The notes below the pieces were generated by a model that saw only the letters and a program-made list of their open reading frames with translations, ran no database searches and was not told where the DNA came from. A program made the position numbers and the translations under genes. This document shows positions 54,652-63,810 of a DNA stretch of 64,000 nt, piece after piece (positions within the stretch are counted from its first letter, which is position 1; each line of letters opens with the position of its first letter). This DNA comes from Gammaproteobacteria bacterium (GTDB lineage Bacteria; Pseudomonadota; Gammaproteobacteria; Francisellales; CACEW01). Location of the stretch: assembly GCA_030652335.1 (NCBI GenBank), contig JAUSAW010000007.1:82427-146426 (forward strand). The letters are read 5' to 3'.

Positions 54652-54750
54652 TTATTCGCAATTAAGGGCGTTAATTTGTTTTGCAGAGCGACGTAGCCCC
54701 CCTGCAGCATTATAAGATGCAACATCTCTTTCTAGGTTACTTAACCCCAT
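54652..54750 (-). CDS. Possible 32-aa small ORF
   Basis: MGLSNLERDVASYNAAGGLR then RSAKQINALNCE. GGAAG lies 8 nt before the ATG, a good ribosome site. It sits 39 bp ahead of the 124-aa gene on the same strand, inside the 313-bp gap 54613-54925, which otherwise holds only the DnaA-box pair. Confidence 0.35.
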   Translation of the reverse strand: MGLSNLERDVASYNAAGGLRRSAKQINALNCE

Positions 54751-54831
54751 ATTGATACTTCCATGTTAAAAATTCATTGGATAATATGAATGTTAAGTCC
54801 TAGAAGCAAGCATAAATTTTAGCCTGCATAC

Positions 54832-54866
54832 TTACCCACAGATTTTGTTAAGAAGCCTGTGGATAA
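54832..54866. promoter_or_regulatory. Pair of inverted DnaA boxes
   Basis: TTACCCACA (54832-54840, plus, one deviation) and TTATCCACA (54858-54866, minus strand, perfect). The two face each other with 17 bp between, and CCACAG/CTGTGG can form a stem. Located between the end of xseA and the small-ORF/124-aa pair. Confidence 0.5.
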
Positions 54867-54925
54867 CATGGTGAATAAACCCGCAAATCGAGTAAATGGT
54901 CACGCTTGACAATTTTGATCAAATA

Positions 54926-56284
54926 TTAACCGGCGATAATGGATTTAATTTCACAGTTCAGAGCACCTGCGGCTAAAGTGAGATTAATTTCATCGCCTAC
55001 TTTAACTTGTTTTGATTGAGTAATAATCACTTTGTTTTCATTTTGTACAATGGCATAGCCTCGCCTTAAGGTTGCCAATGGGCTTAGGGTGTGGAGCTTT
55101 TCAGCCGCATTATAAAAAGCATCACGTTTATTTTTAAAGGAGGCTAGTTGAAGTTGTTCTAGCCTTTTGTTCCATTGTTTAATTTTAGTGTCGAGTAAGT
55201 GAATTCGAATGGAAGGCTTGTGCATTTCAAACCGATTTTTTATCCATTTTAGGTCTTGTTTTCTTCTATTTAAATGAGTGTGAATAATTTTAATTAAAAC
55301 AGTGGATAAATCGTCGAGTTTTTGCATGCGTTGATATAGCTTTTGTTTTGGATGAATTAAGCGTTTACTTATTTGCAGTAGATGATGCTTGGCATGAAAG
55401 AGTCTATTATGGAGTAATTCATTTAAACGCAGCTGTAATCTATTTAATTGAGCAGTTAACTCATCTTGATTGGGGCTGATTATTTCAGCCGCGGCGCTTG
55501 GCGTTGGTGCGCGTTGATCGGCGACGAAGTCAGCGATGGTGAAATCGGTCTCATGGCCCACGGCGCTTATTATAGGAATGTCGCTATTAAAAATAGCATA
55601 GGCTAATTGTTCGTTATTAAATGCCCACAAATCTTCTATGGACCCACCGCCTCGAGCTAAAATTAACACATCACATAGTGGATCATTATTTGCTGATTGA
55701 ATGGCTTCGATTAATTGTGGGGCGGCAAGATCGCCTTGAACCTGGCATGAATATACTATTATGGGAATAATCGGGCAGCGTCTTTTTAACACGCTTAAAA
55801 TATCTTGCAACGCAGCGCCAGTTTTTGAGGTGATTACGCCAATGCATTTTGGAAAAGCCGGGAAAGGTTTTTTATGTGCAGAATCAAATAGGCCTGCTTC
55901 TGATAACTTAAGTTTTAGGGCTTCATAGCGTTGCTGCAACATGCCTTCGCCGGCAAGTTGAACATGCTCAACGAGTAATTGATAATCACCTCGCTCTGGA
56001 TAGAGGCTTACGGTTGCTAATACCGTGACGTGTTGACCATTTTGTGGGTTAAAGCGTAATTGCTTTTGTTTGCCGCGAAAGAGGGCGCATTTGATTTGGC
56101 CATGGCTATCTTTTAAGGTGAAATAGAGATGGCCTGAAGCGGGCTGAGTTAAATTGGAAATCTCACCGCTTACAAATACTTGAGAAAAGTTTTTTTCTAA
56201 TAAGTCGCGTACTGCAAGATTAAGTTCGGTGACGCTAAAAATATACTCGCCTTCCATGGTGTGGTTTTGATACATAGGAATCAT
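54926..56284 (-). CDS. xseA: Exodeoxyribonuclease VII large subunit
   Basis: 452 aa. N-terminal OB fold (FSVTELNLAVRDLLEKNF), the catalytic core with GVITSKTGAALQDIL, RGGGSIEDLWAFN and SAVGHETDFTIADF, and a coiled-coil then a C-terminal strand (LRRGYAIVQNENKV). Degrades single-stranded DNA with XseB, which is not in the window. Its ATG overlaps the stop of the DUF2062 gene by 4 bp, so translation is coupled. Confidence 0.95.
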   Translation of the reverse strand: MIPMYQNHTMEGEYIFSVTELNLAVRDLLEKNFSQVFVSGEISNLTQPASGHLYFTLKDSHGQIKCALFRGKQKQLRFNPQNGQHVTVLATVSLYPERGDYQLLVEHVQLAGEGMLQQRYEALKLKLSEAGLFDSAHKKPFPAFPKCIGVITSKTGAALQDILSVLKRRCPIIPIIVYSCQVQGDLAAPQLIEAIQSANNDPLCDVLILARGGGSIEDLWAFNNEQLAYAIFNSDIPIISAVGHETDFTIADFVADQRAPTPSAAAEIISPNQDELTAQLNRLQLRLNELLHNRLFHAKHHLLQISKRLIHPKQKLYQRMQKLDDLSTVLIKIIHTHLNRRKQDLKWIKNRFEMHKPSIRIHLLDTKIKQWNKRLEQLQLASFKNKRDAFYNAAEKLHTLSPLATLRRGYAIVQNENKVIITQSKQVKVGDEINLTLAAGALNCEIKSIIAG

Positions 56285-56781
56285 GATTGTGACCTTTTAA
56301 TAAAGCACCAAAATAGATGGACCAGCATCCAGGCAGCTGTGCCTGCAACTAATCCCATAAAAAGGCTGCCAAGCAATAAGGCAGGCCAAATAATATGCCA
56401 TTGGGCGAGTATTTGATGGTAAGACAAAGCAGTGAAATCAAGGTTTGCTGTCTTTAACAAGCCTTGGCCAAGTTTATAGGCTAGATAGGCAAGCGGGGTT
56501 GAGGTAAGGGGGTTGCTGATCCAGGTAAGTCCTATCGTGCTGGGCAGATTGGCACGAAAGTTGATGGCCATAATGCAGGCGAGCAGCATTTGAAATGGAA
56601 TGGGTAGCGAGGCAACAAACAAACCTATAAATGCCGCGCGAGCCACAGCTACTTTATCGAACTTCCATAGATAGGGGTGCTTTAAATAGCGGCCAAGCCA
56701 TTTAAAGCCGCGATGACTTTCAATTTCTTCGGCGCTAATTAAAGGTTGTGCTCGCTTTCCACGAGAAAAAAAATTGTTCAT
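56281..56781 (-). CDS. DUF2062 membrane protein
   Basis: 166 aa from ATG 56781; the longer frame to 56862 runs into comEC on the other strand. N-terminal FKWLGRYLKHPYLWKFDKVAVARA and the hydrophobic core FIGLFVASLPIPFQMLLA are typical for DUF2062; two to three membrane helices. Function unknown in the family. Only 10 bp separate its ATG from the divergent comEC ATG, so each promoter must lie within the other gene. Confidence 0.85.
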   Translation of the reverse strand: MNNFFSRGKRAQPLISAEEIESHRGFKWLGRYLKHPYLWKFDKVAVARAAFIGLFVASLPIPFQMLLACIMAINFRANLPSTIGLTWISNPLTSTPLAYLAYKLGQGLLKTANLDFTALSYHQILAQWHIIWPALLLGSLFMGLVAGTAAWMLVHLFWCFIKRSQS

Positions 56782-56791
56782 AATATAATCA

Positions 56792-58489
56792 ATGAAAAGC
56801 CATTCGTATATTTTAGTTGTACTGATTATAGTCTTGCTAGCGTGGCACGCAAGCTTCAGCATAAAACAGCGCGATAGCAGGGTGTTGGATGATGCGCATT
56901 TTAATCACCCGATGTGGGTAACTGGAGTCGTTATGGGGCTGCCTAGTATGCGAATGCAACACAGAGTTCGATTTGAATTAGCCACTAAGAATGGCAAGTT
57001 TTTATTGGATTGGTATGGGTCTTCGCCGCATCTAAAGCCTGGAGATACCTGGCGGCTATTAATTAAACTTAAGCCTATTGCCTATTTTAATAATCCAGGC
57101 GAATTTGACTATGCGGCATTTTTGCATCGCCAAGGCATTGTTGCTAAGGGCTATGTTATTCCGCATCATTACTATCATCGTTTGTCTCAAGATTTTTGGT
57201 CTGAACCTATTAATAATTTACGCTTAAGCGTTCGAGACAGGCTTATGCGGGCAACCTATGGCGAGGCAAATCAGGGCGTAATGGTGGCATTAATACTCGG
57301 GGATAAAACCGGATTAACGCCTGAGTCCTGGCATATCTTGGTTAATAGCGGAACGAGCTATTTCGTAGTTATTTCAGGCTTGCACATCGCTTTGCTAGCC
57401 GGCTTAATTTTTATGATAGTTCGTTATTTGTGGCCGCTTATTCCAGGATTGGCGTTATGTTTGCCGGCCCAAAAAGCCGCTGGGCTGGCGGGCCTATTTG
57501 CTGCCTTGGTTTATAGCGTTTTAGCGGGATTTACCGTTCCTACTCAACGGGCCTTTATTACTATTATGGTATTAGGAGGGGCACGATTTGCCGAGCGCAA
57601 CATTAATTCCTTTCAGGCCTGGTTTTTGGCATTGTGCTTAGTTATCTTATGGAACCCTCTCAGCCTGTATGAGGCAGGATTTTGGTTGTCCTTTTTAGCA
57701 GTATGGTTCTTGTTATATGCTTATGTAGGGCGAATCGGCAGACATGCGATTTGGCATAATTGGATCTACCCGCAATGGGTAATATTTTGGGGCATATTGC
57801 CGATCTCATTATACTATTTTCATCAGGTTTCTCTAGTAAGTTTGCTGACTAATATAATTGCCATTCCGATAATGATGATTATGGTTATTCCTGGCGCACT
57901 GTTCGGCACGGTTTTACTGTTTATATGGCCAGCCTTAGGCAAAGCAATATTGACTGTGTCGAGTCTGGTTATGTCTGGGTTATGGAGGGTATTGCATTAT
58001 TTTGCTAGTCAAGCTTGGTGGGGGGTATATTTGCCCGAGCCAAGTATTATGCTTACTGCGATAGGTATAGTAGGCGCCGCTTTAATTTTAGCTCCGCGTG
58101 CGATGCCTGCAAGATATCTGGGGCTGATTTTTATATTGCCACTGTTTATAGGAATGCATCCTAAGCTAGCTAGCAATCAAGTTGTTGTTCATACTTTACA
58201 CGCGCCAGATGGCCGGGTTTTAATTGTTCAAACCCAGGGCCTCGTTGCAGTGAGTCAAAACAATAGCAATTCACGCCAGGCAGAAAGTGTAGCAAGAGGG
58301 CAGATAATGCCTTATCTACACGCCATGGGAATTAATGCAGTAGAGTGTTGGCAAGTAGTGTCTCCTAAGCCTTTAAATGGGGCCGTTTTTCGGAAAATTG
58401 TCTCGAGCATTAGGCTGAAGTTTTTGCTAATAGGATCTGATGATAAGGCCTCAAATTTGCGCTGTAAAATTTTTGAATTAAATAGGTAG
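56792..58489 (+). CDS. comEC: ComEC/Rec2-family DNA uptake channel, C-terminal domain degenerate
   Basis: 565 aa against about 750 in competent gammaproteobacteria. Present are the N-terminal TM, the DUF4131 OB-like domain (FNNPGEFDYAAFLHRQGIVA) and the competence membrane domain with SYFVVISGLHIALLAGL and multiple TMs. The C-terminal metallo-beta-lactamase domain is only about 110 residues and lacks the D-x-G and H-x-x-x-D-H-x-G-G metal motifs; only HTLHAPDGRVLIVQTQG recalls its first strands. The channel part may work without the nuclease-like part. Not annotated as pseudogene since the frame is clean. Confidence 0.85.
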   Translation: MKSHSYILVVLIIVLLAWHASFSIKQRDSRVLDDAHFNHPMWVTGVVMGLPSMRMQHRVRFELATKNGKFLLDWYGSSPHLKPGDTWRLLIKLKPIAYFNNPGEFDYAAFLHRQGIVAKGYVIPHHYYHRLSQDFWSEPINNLRLSVRDRLMRATYGEANQGVMVALILGDKTGLTPESWHILVNSGTSYFVVISGLHIALLAGLIFMIVRYLWPLIPGLALCLPAQKAAGLAGLFAALVYSVLAGFTVPTQRAFITIMVLGGARFAERNINSFQAWFLALCLVILWNPLSLYEAGFWLSFLAVWFLLYAYVGRIGRHAIWHNWIYPQWVIFWGILPISLYYFHQVSLVSLLTNIIAIPIMMIMVIPGALFGTVLLFIWPALGKAILTVSSLVMSGLWRVLHYFASQAWWGVYLPEPSIMLTAIGIVGAALILAPRAMPARYLGLIFILPLFIGMHPKLASNQVVVHTLHAPDGRVLIVQTQGLVAVSQNNSNSRQAESVARGQIMPYLHAMGINAVECWQVVSPKPLNGAVFRKIVSSIRLKFLLIGSDDKASNLRCKIFELNR

Positions 58490-58651
58490 CTTTTCTGCTG
58501 GAAATTATTTGCATTGGGCTAGGGTCTATGAGAGTATGGCATCATATATTTTAGGGCTTAGCAGTAATCTAATAATAATAAAAACCGTCTCTAGCCAGCA
58601 AAATGCCATATAAGTCAGCATGTTGCCTTGTATGCGTTTTGAGCAAATCTG

Positions 58652-58679
58652 TTGCTATTTATATACATTAATGTATAAT
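58652..58679 (+). promoter_or_regulatory. Promoter with operator-like palindrome upstream of the Ulp1-like gene
   Basis: -35 TTGCTA (58652-58657), 16-bp spacer, -10 TATAAT (58674-58679). A perfect 16-bp palindrome, TATACATTAATGTATA (58662-58677), covers the spacer and part of the -10; a dimeric repressor there would block transcription. Confidence 0.65.
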
Positions 58680-58704
58680 AAATATGTAAACCTGGAGAGT
58701 GGAA

Positions 58705-59616
58705 ATGAACGGAACAGAATTTGAAGATTATAAAAGGTTTCAATTAACCGATACGGCTATTGATAGCCTGCTTTGTCTTTCATTAACTCAAACTTCTTCA
58801 ATAGCGGTAATGCCAACTCTTGCCGATCACCTTGGGGTGGGCGGTATTGTTGAAGGTATTAAAAATAAGCTTGATTCCTTAACAGATGAGCAAAGAGCTA
58901 ACGATTTAAAAATTCTTGGTGTTTTGAATGTGGGGTCTAATCACTATGTTCCCTATGTCTTTCGATTTGTCGATGGTAAACCAGAAGTTACCATAGCAGA
59001 TCCATTAGGCTCTTCAGCCAATACTAAAACAGCAAAACGTATTCAGGCGCTTTTTACAGAAGCACTGCAGCAAGAATTCACCTTCAATTGGGTGGTTGCG
59101 CGCCGTCAGGATAATGGGTTTAACTGTGGCCCACATTGTGTTCAAACTTTACTTGATGTAGCGAATGGAGCTAAAGTTTGGAATGCAGGTGAAGGCCTTA
59201 GTATTAATCCTGACAAGCAATCCCCGGCAGTAGTATCTAATGCCTATAATGCCATGATGAATGTGCAATTTAATCAGTTAAAAGACCTTGCCGAAAGTAA
59301 GGCCTTTACGATTGATGGCACCGTTATCCCTACCGGTGACTTTAGCTTAAAAAGTGAAATGACGGCACAAATTTGCGAAGATAGTATTCGTAAATTATCG
59401 CCTCAAGATATTATTGCTGGTTTGGCTAGTGGTGATGTCGTTTCATATCAAGTGGACAGAAATAAAGTGGTTTTAGTAACTAAGGCTGAGCAGGAAAGGC
59501 GTGATGCTATCTATGCGAAGAATTTGGCAAAAGAATTAAATAGTTCTACTCCATTATTTCATGCTAAAGCCAATGCCCCAGCTATTAAGGCCAGTTCGGC
59601 TACACGAGATTGTTAA
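58705..59616 (+). CDS. Ulp1/C48-like (CE clan) cysteine peptidase; candidate deubiquitinase/deSUMOylase/deneddylase effector
   Basis: 303 aa from ATG 58705 (GGAGAG upstream; GTG 58699 also in frame). The catalytic set of clan CE is visible in the right order and spacing: H80 in NVGSNHYVPYVF, D99 in VTIADPLGS, Q135 in ARRQDNGFN and C141 in FNCGPHCVQTL, matching the Ulp1 pattern H-x-V, D-S/P, Q-x-N-G-x-x-C-G. Bacterial members (SseL, ElaD, ChlaDub, XopD, RickCE) are secreted enzymes removing ubiquitin-like modifiers or acting as acetyltransferases. About 140 C-terminal residues show no known domain. It has its own promoter and stands between comEC and cinA. Confidence 0.78.
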   Translation: MNGTEFEDYKRFQLTDTAIDSLLCLSLTQTSSIAVMPTLADHLGVGGIVEGIKNKLDSLTDEQRANDLKILGVLNVGSNHYVPYVFRFVDGKPEVTIADPLGSSANTKTAKRIQALFTEALQQEFTFNWVVARRQDNGFNCGPHCVQTLLDVANGAKVWNAGEGLSINPDKQSPAVVSNAYNAMMNVQFNQLKDLAESKAFTIDGTVIPTGDFSLKSEMTAQICEDSIRKLSPQDIIAGLASGDVVSYQVDRNKVVLVTKAEQERRDAIYAKNLAKELNSSTPLFHAKANAPAIKASSATRDC

Positions 59617-60725
59617 GCAAACCAAGCCTTCATAATCTCATGGCAGGTGAATTCTATGGCATAGTCCATGGTTTCCTGTCCTCTTAAATAAATTTGTCTC
59701 GAACTTTTAGTGCTTATTCCAGCATGAATTAATTCCACGTGAATCTCGGTAGTATTCGCTTGAGTTGCTGTATCCCAATATTCCTTTAAGCCATTAATTA
59801 TCAAGCAGTGTTGATCACTGGCTTGATTAGCGGCAGTTAAGTTCAATCTAGTGCCAGGGCTCATTAAGCCCGCCATAATTAAACCATTGCTGGCATTATC
59901 TACGATAGTAAGCACAATTGTAGACTGGTCAAGCCGAGCTTTTAATACGCTAGAGATAGGTGCATTGCCGGTGGTAATTAAATAAGGCTGAAGCGCTGAG
60001 TTGATAAGGCTAATAATGTTATCTAGCTCTGCATTGTGCTCAAGCATTAATTTAATATCGGTATACGGATAAGCTGCACGATAGGCGAATTCTAGATTAA
60101 AGGGTTTTCCTATTGCTTCAAGTTCTTCGGCGATAGCCGATTCTGACACGCCCATTAAGCGCCAGCGATAGAGGCTTCGATTGGTATAAAACTGATGGGT
60201 ATCTAATATGGGCAATACACATTCTGTAAATAAAGGCAGGCATTCTCTCGGTGGGCCTGGGAGCATAAAGATGTGCTTGTTGCCAAAAGGTAGGTAGCAG
60301 CCATCAGCGGTGCCGAAGAGATTAGGGAATACGGTTGCCGATTCAGGGAATAGTGCTTGCTGGCGATTATTTTCAGGAATGGGGATATTACGTTTAGTAA
60401 GGCGTTCTACAATTCTTTGCCAGCTTGGTGTGTGAAATACCAATTCTTGATCGACGAAGCGGCTAAGGGCAAATCGAGTGCGATCATCGGAGGTCGGGCC
60501 TAAGCCACCGCTTATAATAACGGCGTCATGGTTTGTTAATAGATAGTCTAAGGCAGATATAATATTGTTTTCTCTATCATCGACTAAAACGTGTTCGCCA
60601 ATTTCTACCCCATGTTCCAGCAAGGATTGAGCCATAAATTGCACATTGGTATTTAAAATTTCGCCGGTGGTCAGCTCAGAGCCTGTGGCTAGAAACCCTA
60701 CTCGTTTAACAGTTGTGATGTTCAC
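59613..60725 (-). CDS. cinA: CinA-family protein (MoaB/MogA-type N-terminal domain)
   Basis: 370 aa, GTG start. N-terminal molybdopterin-binding-like domain: FLATGSELTTGEILNTN, ISGGLGPTSDDRT and MLPGPPRECLPLF. The C-terminal domain, which in full CinA is an NMN deamidase, is present in length but diverged: the usual S-A-E-S-C-T-GG start reads IVDNASNGLIMAG here. So this is probably a CinA-like protein lacking deamidase activity. Its stop overlaps that of the Ulp1-like gene (convergent, 4 bp), and its start overlaps the end of the CDF gene by 20 bp. Confidence 0.85.
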   Translation of the reverse strand: MNITTVKRVGFLATGSELTTGEILNTNVQFMAQSLLEHGVEIGEHVLVDDRENNIISALDYLLTNHDAVIISGGLGPTSDDRTRFALSRFVDQELVFHTPSWQRIVERLTKRNIPIPENNRQQALFPESATVFPNLFGTADGCYLPFGNKHIFMLPGPPRECLPLFTECVLPILDTHQFYTNRSLYRWRLMGVSESAIAEELEAIGKPFNLEFAYRAAYPYTDIKLMLEHNAELDNIISLINSALQPYLITTGNAPISSVLKARLDQSTIVLTIVDNASNGLIMAGLMSPGTRLNLTAANQASDQHCLIINGLKEYWDTATQANTTEIHVELIHAGISTKSSRQIYLRGQETMDYAIEFTCHEIMKAWFA

Positions 60726-61638
60726 AGTCTAGCTCTCCCGCGCCTTGCTCAACCTGAATAGTGGCATGATGAATATTGAACTGCTCTTTAAGGTTGTGGT
60801 TAATCTTTTTGCGCATTTCATCGGTGCAAGGCTCTTTTGGCATAATCAGATGGGCGGTAAGGGCGTTTTCACGCGTGCTTAGGCTCCATATATGCAGATC
60901 GTGTACTTCGGTGACTCCTGGCAGTTCAAGGAGATAATGCTGCACTTCTTCAAGATTAACATTATGAGGGACTCCATCCATCGCTAAATTAACAGATTGT
61001 TTCAGTAGCTTAATGCTTCCCCACATAATAAATATGCCGATAGTAAGGCCTACGATTGGGTCAACCCAATACCAGTGGGTGAAATAGATAATCGCTCCGG
61101 CGATAAAGACCCCTAATGAAATCAAGGCATCGTAAGCCAGATGTAGAAAGGCACTTTTAATATTAAGATCATCCTGGCCCTTGGTGAATAACAGAGCTGT
61201 TCCTCCATTGACGAGAATTCCCAGTAAGGCGATGATCATGACGTAGGTTGATAAGACAGTGTGGGGGCTTAATAAATGAGAAATAGCTTGTTCTACTATT
61301 AAGGCGCAGGCAAACACTAATATTAAAGCATTAATTAATGAGGCCCAAATGGTCATCTTTTTAAAGCCATAACTGTAATTACTGCTGGAGCGTTTTTTTA
61401 GCATTAAGCTCGCCATCCAAGCCAATATCAAGACTAGGACGTCACCTAAGTTATGTGCGCCATCAGCTAATAAGCTAGTGGAGTGCGCTATATAGGCAGA
61501 GCTGATCTGTACGGCAGTTAAGATAAAGTTTGCCAAAATTGAAATAAGAAAGGCTTTATTAAATTGCTCAGGGATTACATGATGATGGCCATGTCCGTGA
61601 TCATGGTTATGATGGGAGTGATCGTGATGCGTTGACAT
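60706..61638 (-). CDS. Cation diffusion facilitator (zinc exporter type)
   Basis: 310 aa, six membrane segments. A histidine-rich N-terminus (HHDHSHHNHDHGHGHHH) is typical of ZitB/CzcD metal buffers. Metal site A: LLADGAHNLGD in TM2 and HLAYDALIS in TM5; the cytoplasmic C-terminal domain shows EVHDLHIWSL. Exports Zn2+ (or Co/Cd) in exchange for protons. Probably transcribed from the tdk side together with cinA. In macrophage-living bacteria zinc export protects from host metal poisoning. Confidence 0.94.
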   Translation of the reverse strand: MSTHHDHSHHNHDHGHGHHHVIPEQFNKAFLISILANFILTAVQISSAYIAHSTSLLADGAHNLGDVLVLILAWMASLMLKKRSSSNYSYGFKKMTIWASLINALILVFACALIVEQAISHLLSPHTVLSTYVMIIALLGILVNGGTALLFTKGQDDLNIKSAFLHLAYDALISLGVFIAGAIIYFTHWYWVDPIVGLTIGIFIMWGSIKLLKQSVNLAMDGVPHNVNLEEVQHYLLELPGVTEVHDLHIWSLSTRENALTAHLIMPKEPCTDEMRKKINHNLKEQFNIHHATIQVEQGAGELDCEHHNC

Positions 61639-61653
61639 AGTATCCCCTTGGTT

Positions 61654-62232
61654 TTAAGCAACTTGTTTTGATTTATAATGTTTGCGGCAAACTGAAACGT
61701 ATTGATCGTTCCCGCCAATCGAAATTTGCGCGCCATCGATAATCGGGCTGCCATGCTCATCTAAACGTAAAACCTGAGTGGCTTTACGCCCACAATGACA
61801 GATGGTTTTAATTTCACTTAAGGATTCGGCCCAGGCTAATAGATATTTGCTGCCTTCAAATGGCTCACCTTTAAAGTCAGTCCGCAGTCCGTAAGCAAGT
61901 ACCGGAATATCGAGCTGATCGACTATTTCGGTAATCTGATAGACTTGATTGCGGCTTAAAAACTGTGCTTCATCGACCAAGATGCAGTGAAGGGGGTTAT
62001 TGGATTGATGGTCCTTGGCTATTGCGTATAAATCGCTATTACTATCGAAGCTGATGGCATCTTCTTGCAAACCGATCCTTGAAGCAATTTTTCCTTGTCC
62101 AAAGCGATTGTCGATTTGCGGGGTCAATAGCAGAGTATTCATGCCACGTTCACGGTAGTTGTAGTTTGATTGGAGTAAGAGGGTTGTTTTTCCGGCATTC
62201 ATCGCGGAATAATAGAAGTGTAATTTAGCCAT
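61654..62232 (-). CDS. tdk: Thymidine kinase (type II)
   Basis: 192 aa. P-loop [17 protein letters not shown] (about 9-25), catalytic Glu in ILVDEAQFL, lasso region with [18 protein letters not shown], and the structural zinc cysteines ([16 protein letters not shown]). Salvages thymidine. It leads the tdk-CDF-cinA run on the minus strand. Confidence 0.96.
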   Translation of the reverse strand: MAKLHFYYSAMNAGKTTLLLQSNYNYRERGMNTLLLTPQIDNRFGQGKIASRIGLQEDAISFDSNSDLYAIAKDHQSNNPLHCILVDEAQFLSRNQVYQITEIVDQLDIPVLAYGLRTDFKGEPFEGSKYLLAWAESLSEIKTICHCGRKATQVLRLDEHGSPIIDGAQISIGGNDQYVSVCRKHYKSKQVA

Positions 62233-62396
62233 TATTTGAATATCCCAATATAGATTCTGAGTAGAGTTTACATGTGGGCTTATATTTTGTCATTTATAAA
62301 ATGGTCATTCCCGCTTAAGTATATAATGGCAGCATGAATACATCTTGCGCTTGTTGTCTGGCCGTACCATAATTCTTTAAATGATTAAGGAGCCTT

Positions 62397-62957
62397 ATGA
62401 ATTTCACATTGAATGCTAGCGGTTGGATTGAAAATATTGGGCATTGTCCATCACCAAATTATGGGCAACGACCTGAAGGTATGGCAGTTGATCTATTGGT
62501 TATTCACAATATTAGTTTGCCGCCAGGGGAGTTTGGAGGGAAATATATTGAGGACTTTTTCCAAAATAAACTGGATAGTACTAAAGATCCTTACTTTAAA
62601 ACCATTAAGGACTTAAAAGTGTCGGCACATTTCCTTATTAAACGTGACGGGGATATCGTGCAGTTTGTTTCAGTTAACGATCGTGCCTGGCATGCGGGGG
62701 TATCAAGCTTTGAAGGCCGTGATAACTGCGGGGATTTTTCTATTGGCATCGAATTAGAAGGCACGGACACCATTGATTTTAATGAGGCTCAATACCAGTC
62801 GCTAGTGAAGCTTACCCAAACGATTATGAATAGTTTTCCCGACATTACGCTCAATAAAATTACTGGGCATAGCGATATTGCTCCTGGTCGTAAAACAGAT
62901 CCTGGCCCCCATTTCAATTGGAATGCCTATCGAGAGAGGCTTAAACATGCGCTATAA
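62397..62957 (+). CDS. ampD: 1,6-anhydro-N-acetylmuramoyl-L-alanine amidase AmpD
   Basis: 186 aa cytoplasmic zinc amidase for cell-wall recycling. Zinc ligands: H37 in LLVIHNISLPPGEFGG, H in GHSDIAPGRKTDPGPHF, and the Asp of the KTDPG block; AHFLIKRDG and FEGRDNCGDFSIGIELEG are family blocks. The start ATG has AAGGAG. A TATAAT lies at 62322-62327. The next gene starts inside its last 11 bp. Confidence 0.95.
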   Translation: MNFTLNASGWIENIGHCPSPNYGQRPEGMAVDLLVIHNISLPPGEFGGKYIEDFFQNKLDSTKDPYFKTIKDLKVSAHFLIKRDGDIVQFVSVNDRAWHAGVSSFEGRDNCGDFSIGIELEGTDTIDFNEAQYQSLVKLTQTIMNSFPDITLNKITGHSDIAPGRKTDPGPHFNWNAYRERLKHAL

Positions 62958-63804
62958 AATCCCCTTATTTGCCTTGTTAATCGGAGCGGTGAACGTAGCC
63001 TACGGCTCTATTTCAGTGCAGGATGATAGTGGCCGAACAATCGTATTGCAAAAACCTGCTGAAAGGGTGGTTAGTCTTGCGCCTGGCATTACCGAAACCT
63101 TATATGCCATTGGTGCGGGTAAACAAGTGGTTGGAGTGAGTGTCGATAGCGACTATCCGCTAGCTGCTAGTCGATTACCTCAGGTTGGCGGTTTTCAAAA
63201 TGTTAATATCGAAGCTATTGTCGCTTTAAAACCTGATCTAGTGATAGTCTGGGGCCCAAGTGGGGTAGTGCCTCAATTGGCCGCTTTAGCAAAATTTAAT
63301 ATCCCGGTTTATGTGGTAAATAATCCTAATATCCCTGCTATTAGTACGGAGATGCAAAATCTAGGTAAATTAACAGGGAATAGTACGCGAGCCAACAGGG
63401 AAGCCGCGCAATTTTTAATCCGCTATAAAATACTTCAAGCTGAATATTCACTCAATAAGATTAAGCCTAGCGTATTTATACAGGTTTCAAGCAATCCTAT
63501 TTATACGGTAGGAAATCATAGTCTCTCAGGGCAAATTATCGCCTTATGCGGCGGCCGCAATATTTTTGGACATATGAAAACTTATGCAGGCATGACCTCG
63601 GTCGAACAGATTATCGATTATAATCCACAGGTAATTATAGGTTATTCGCCCTTTAATCCAGCAAGCTGGAATCAATGGCAGCAGATGGCGGCTGTTAAAA
63701 ACCATCATGTTGTGACTATCGAGGCTAGTTTAGTTGCTAGAGACGGGCCTAGGATTCTGGAAGGGGCTGAGCAGGTTTGTCAGGCGATTCAGAAGGCAAG
63801 ATAA
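62947..63804 (+). CDS. Periplasmic metal-chelate/cobalamin-binding protein, BtuF-like
   Basis: 285 aa from ATG 62947, which gives the signal peptide MRYKIPLFALLIGAVNVAYG. Helical-backbone metal receptor fold: RVVSLAPGITETLYAIGAG, VGVSVDSDYPLAAS, PDLVIVWGPSG and the C-terminal AVKNHHVVTIEA. These feed ABC importers of vitamin B12, siderophores or heme. No permease or ATPase gene follows in the window. Lacking a lipobox, it is a free periplasmic protein. Substrate uncertain; BtuF is the closest by motifs. Confidence 0.85.
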   Translation: MRYKIPLFALLIGAVNVAYGSISVQDDSGRTIVLQKPAERVVSLAPGITETLYAIGAGKQVVGVSVDSDYPLAASRLPQVGGFQNVNIEAIVALKPDLVIVWGPSGVVPQLAALAKFNIPVYVVNNPNIPAISTEMQNLGKLTGNSTRANREAAQFLIRYKILQAEYSLNKIKPSVFIQVSSNPIYTVGNHSLSGQIIALCGGRNIFGHMKTYAGMTSVEQIIDYNPQVIIGYSPFNPASWNQWQQMAAVKNHHVVTIEASLVARDGPRILEGAEQVCQAIQKAR

Positions 63805-63810
63805 GCACGC

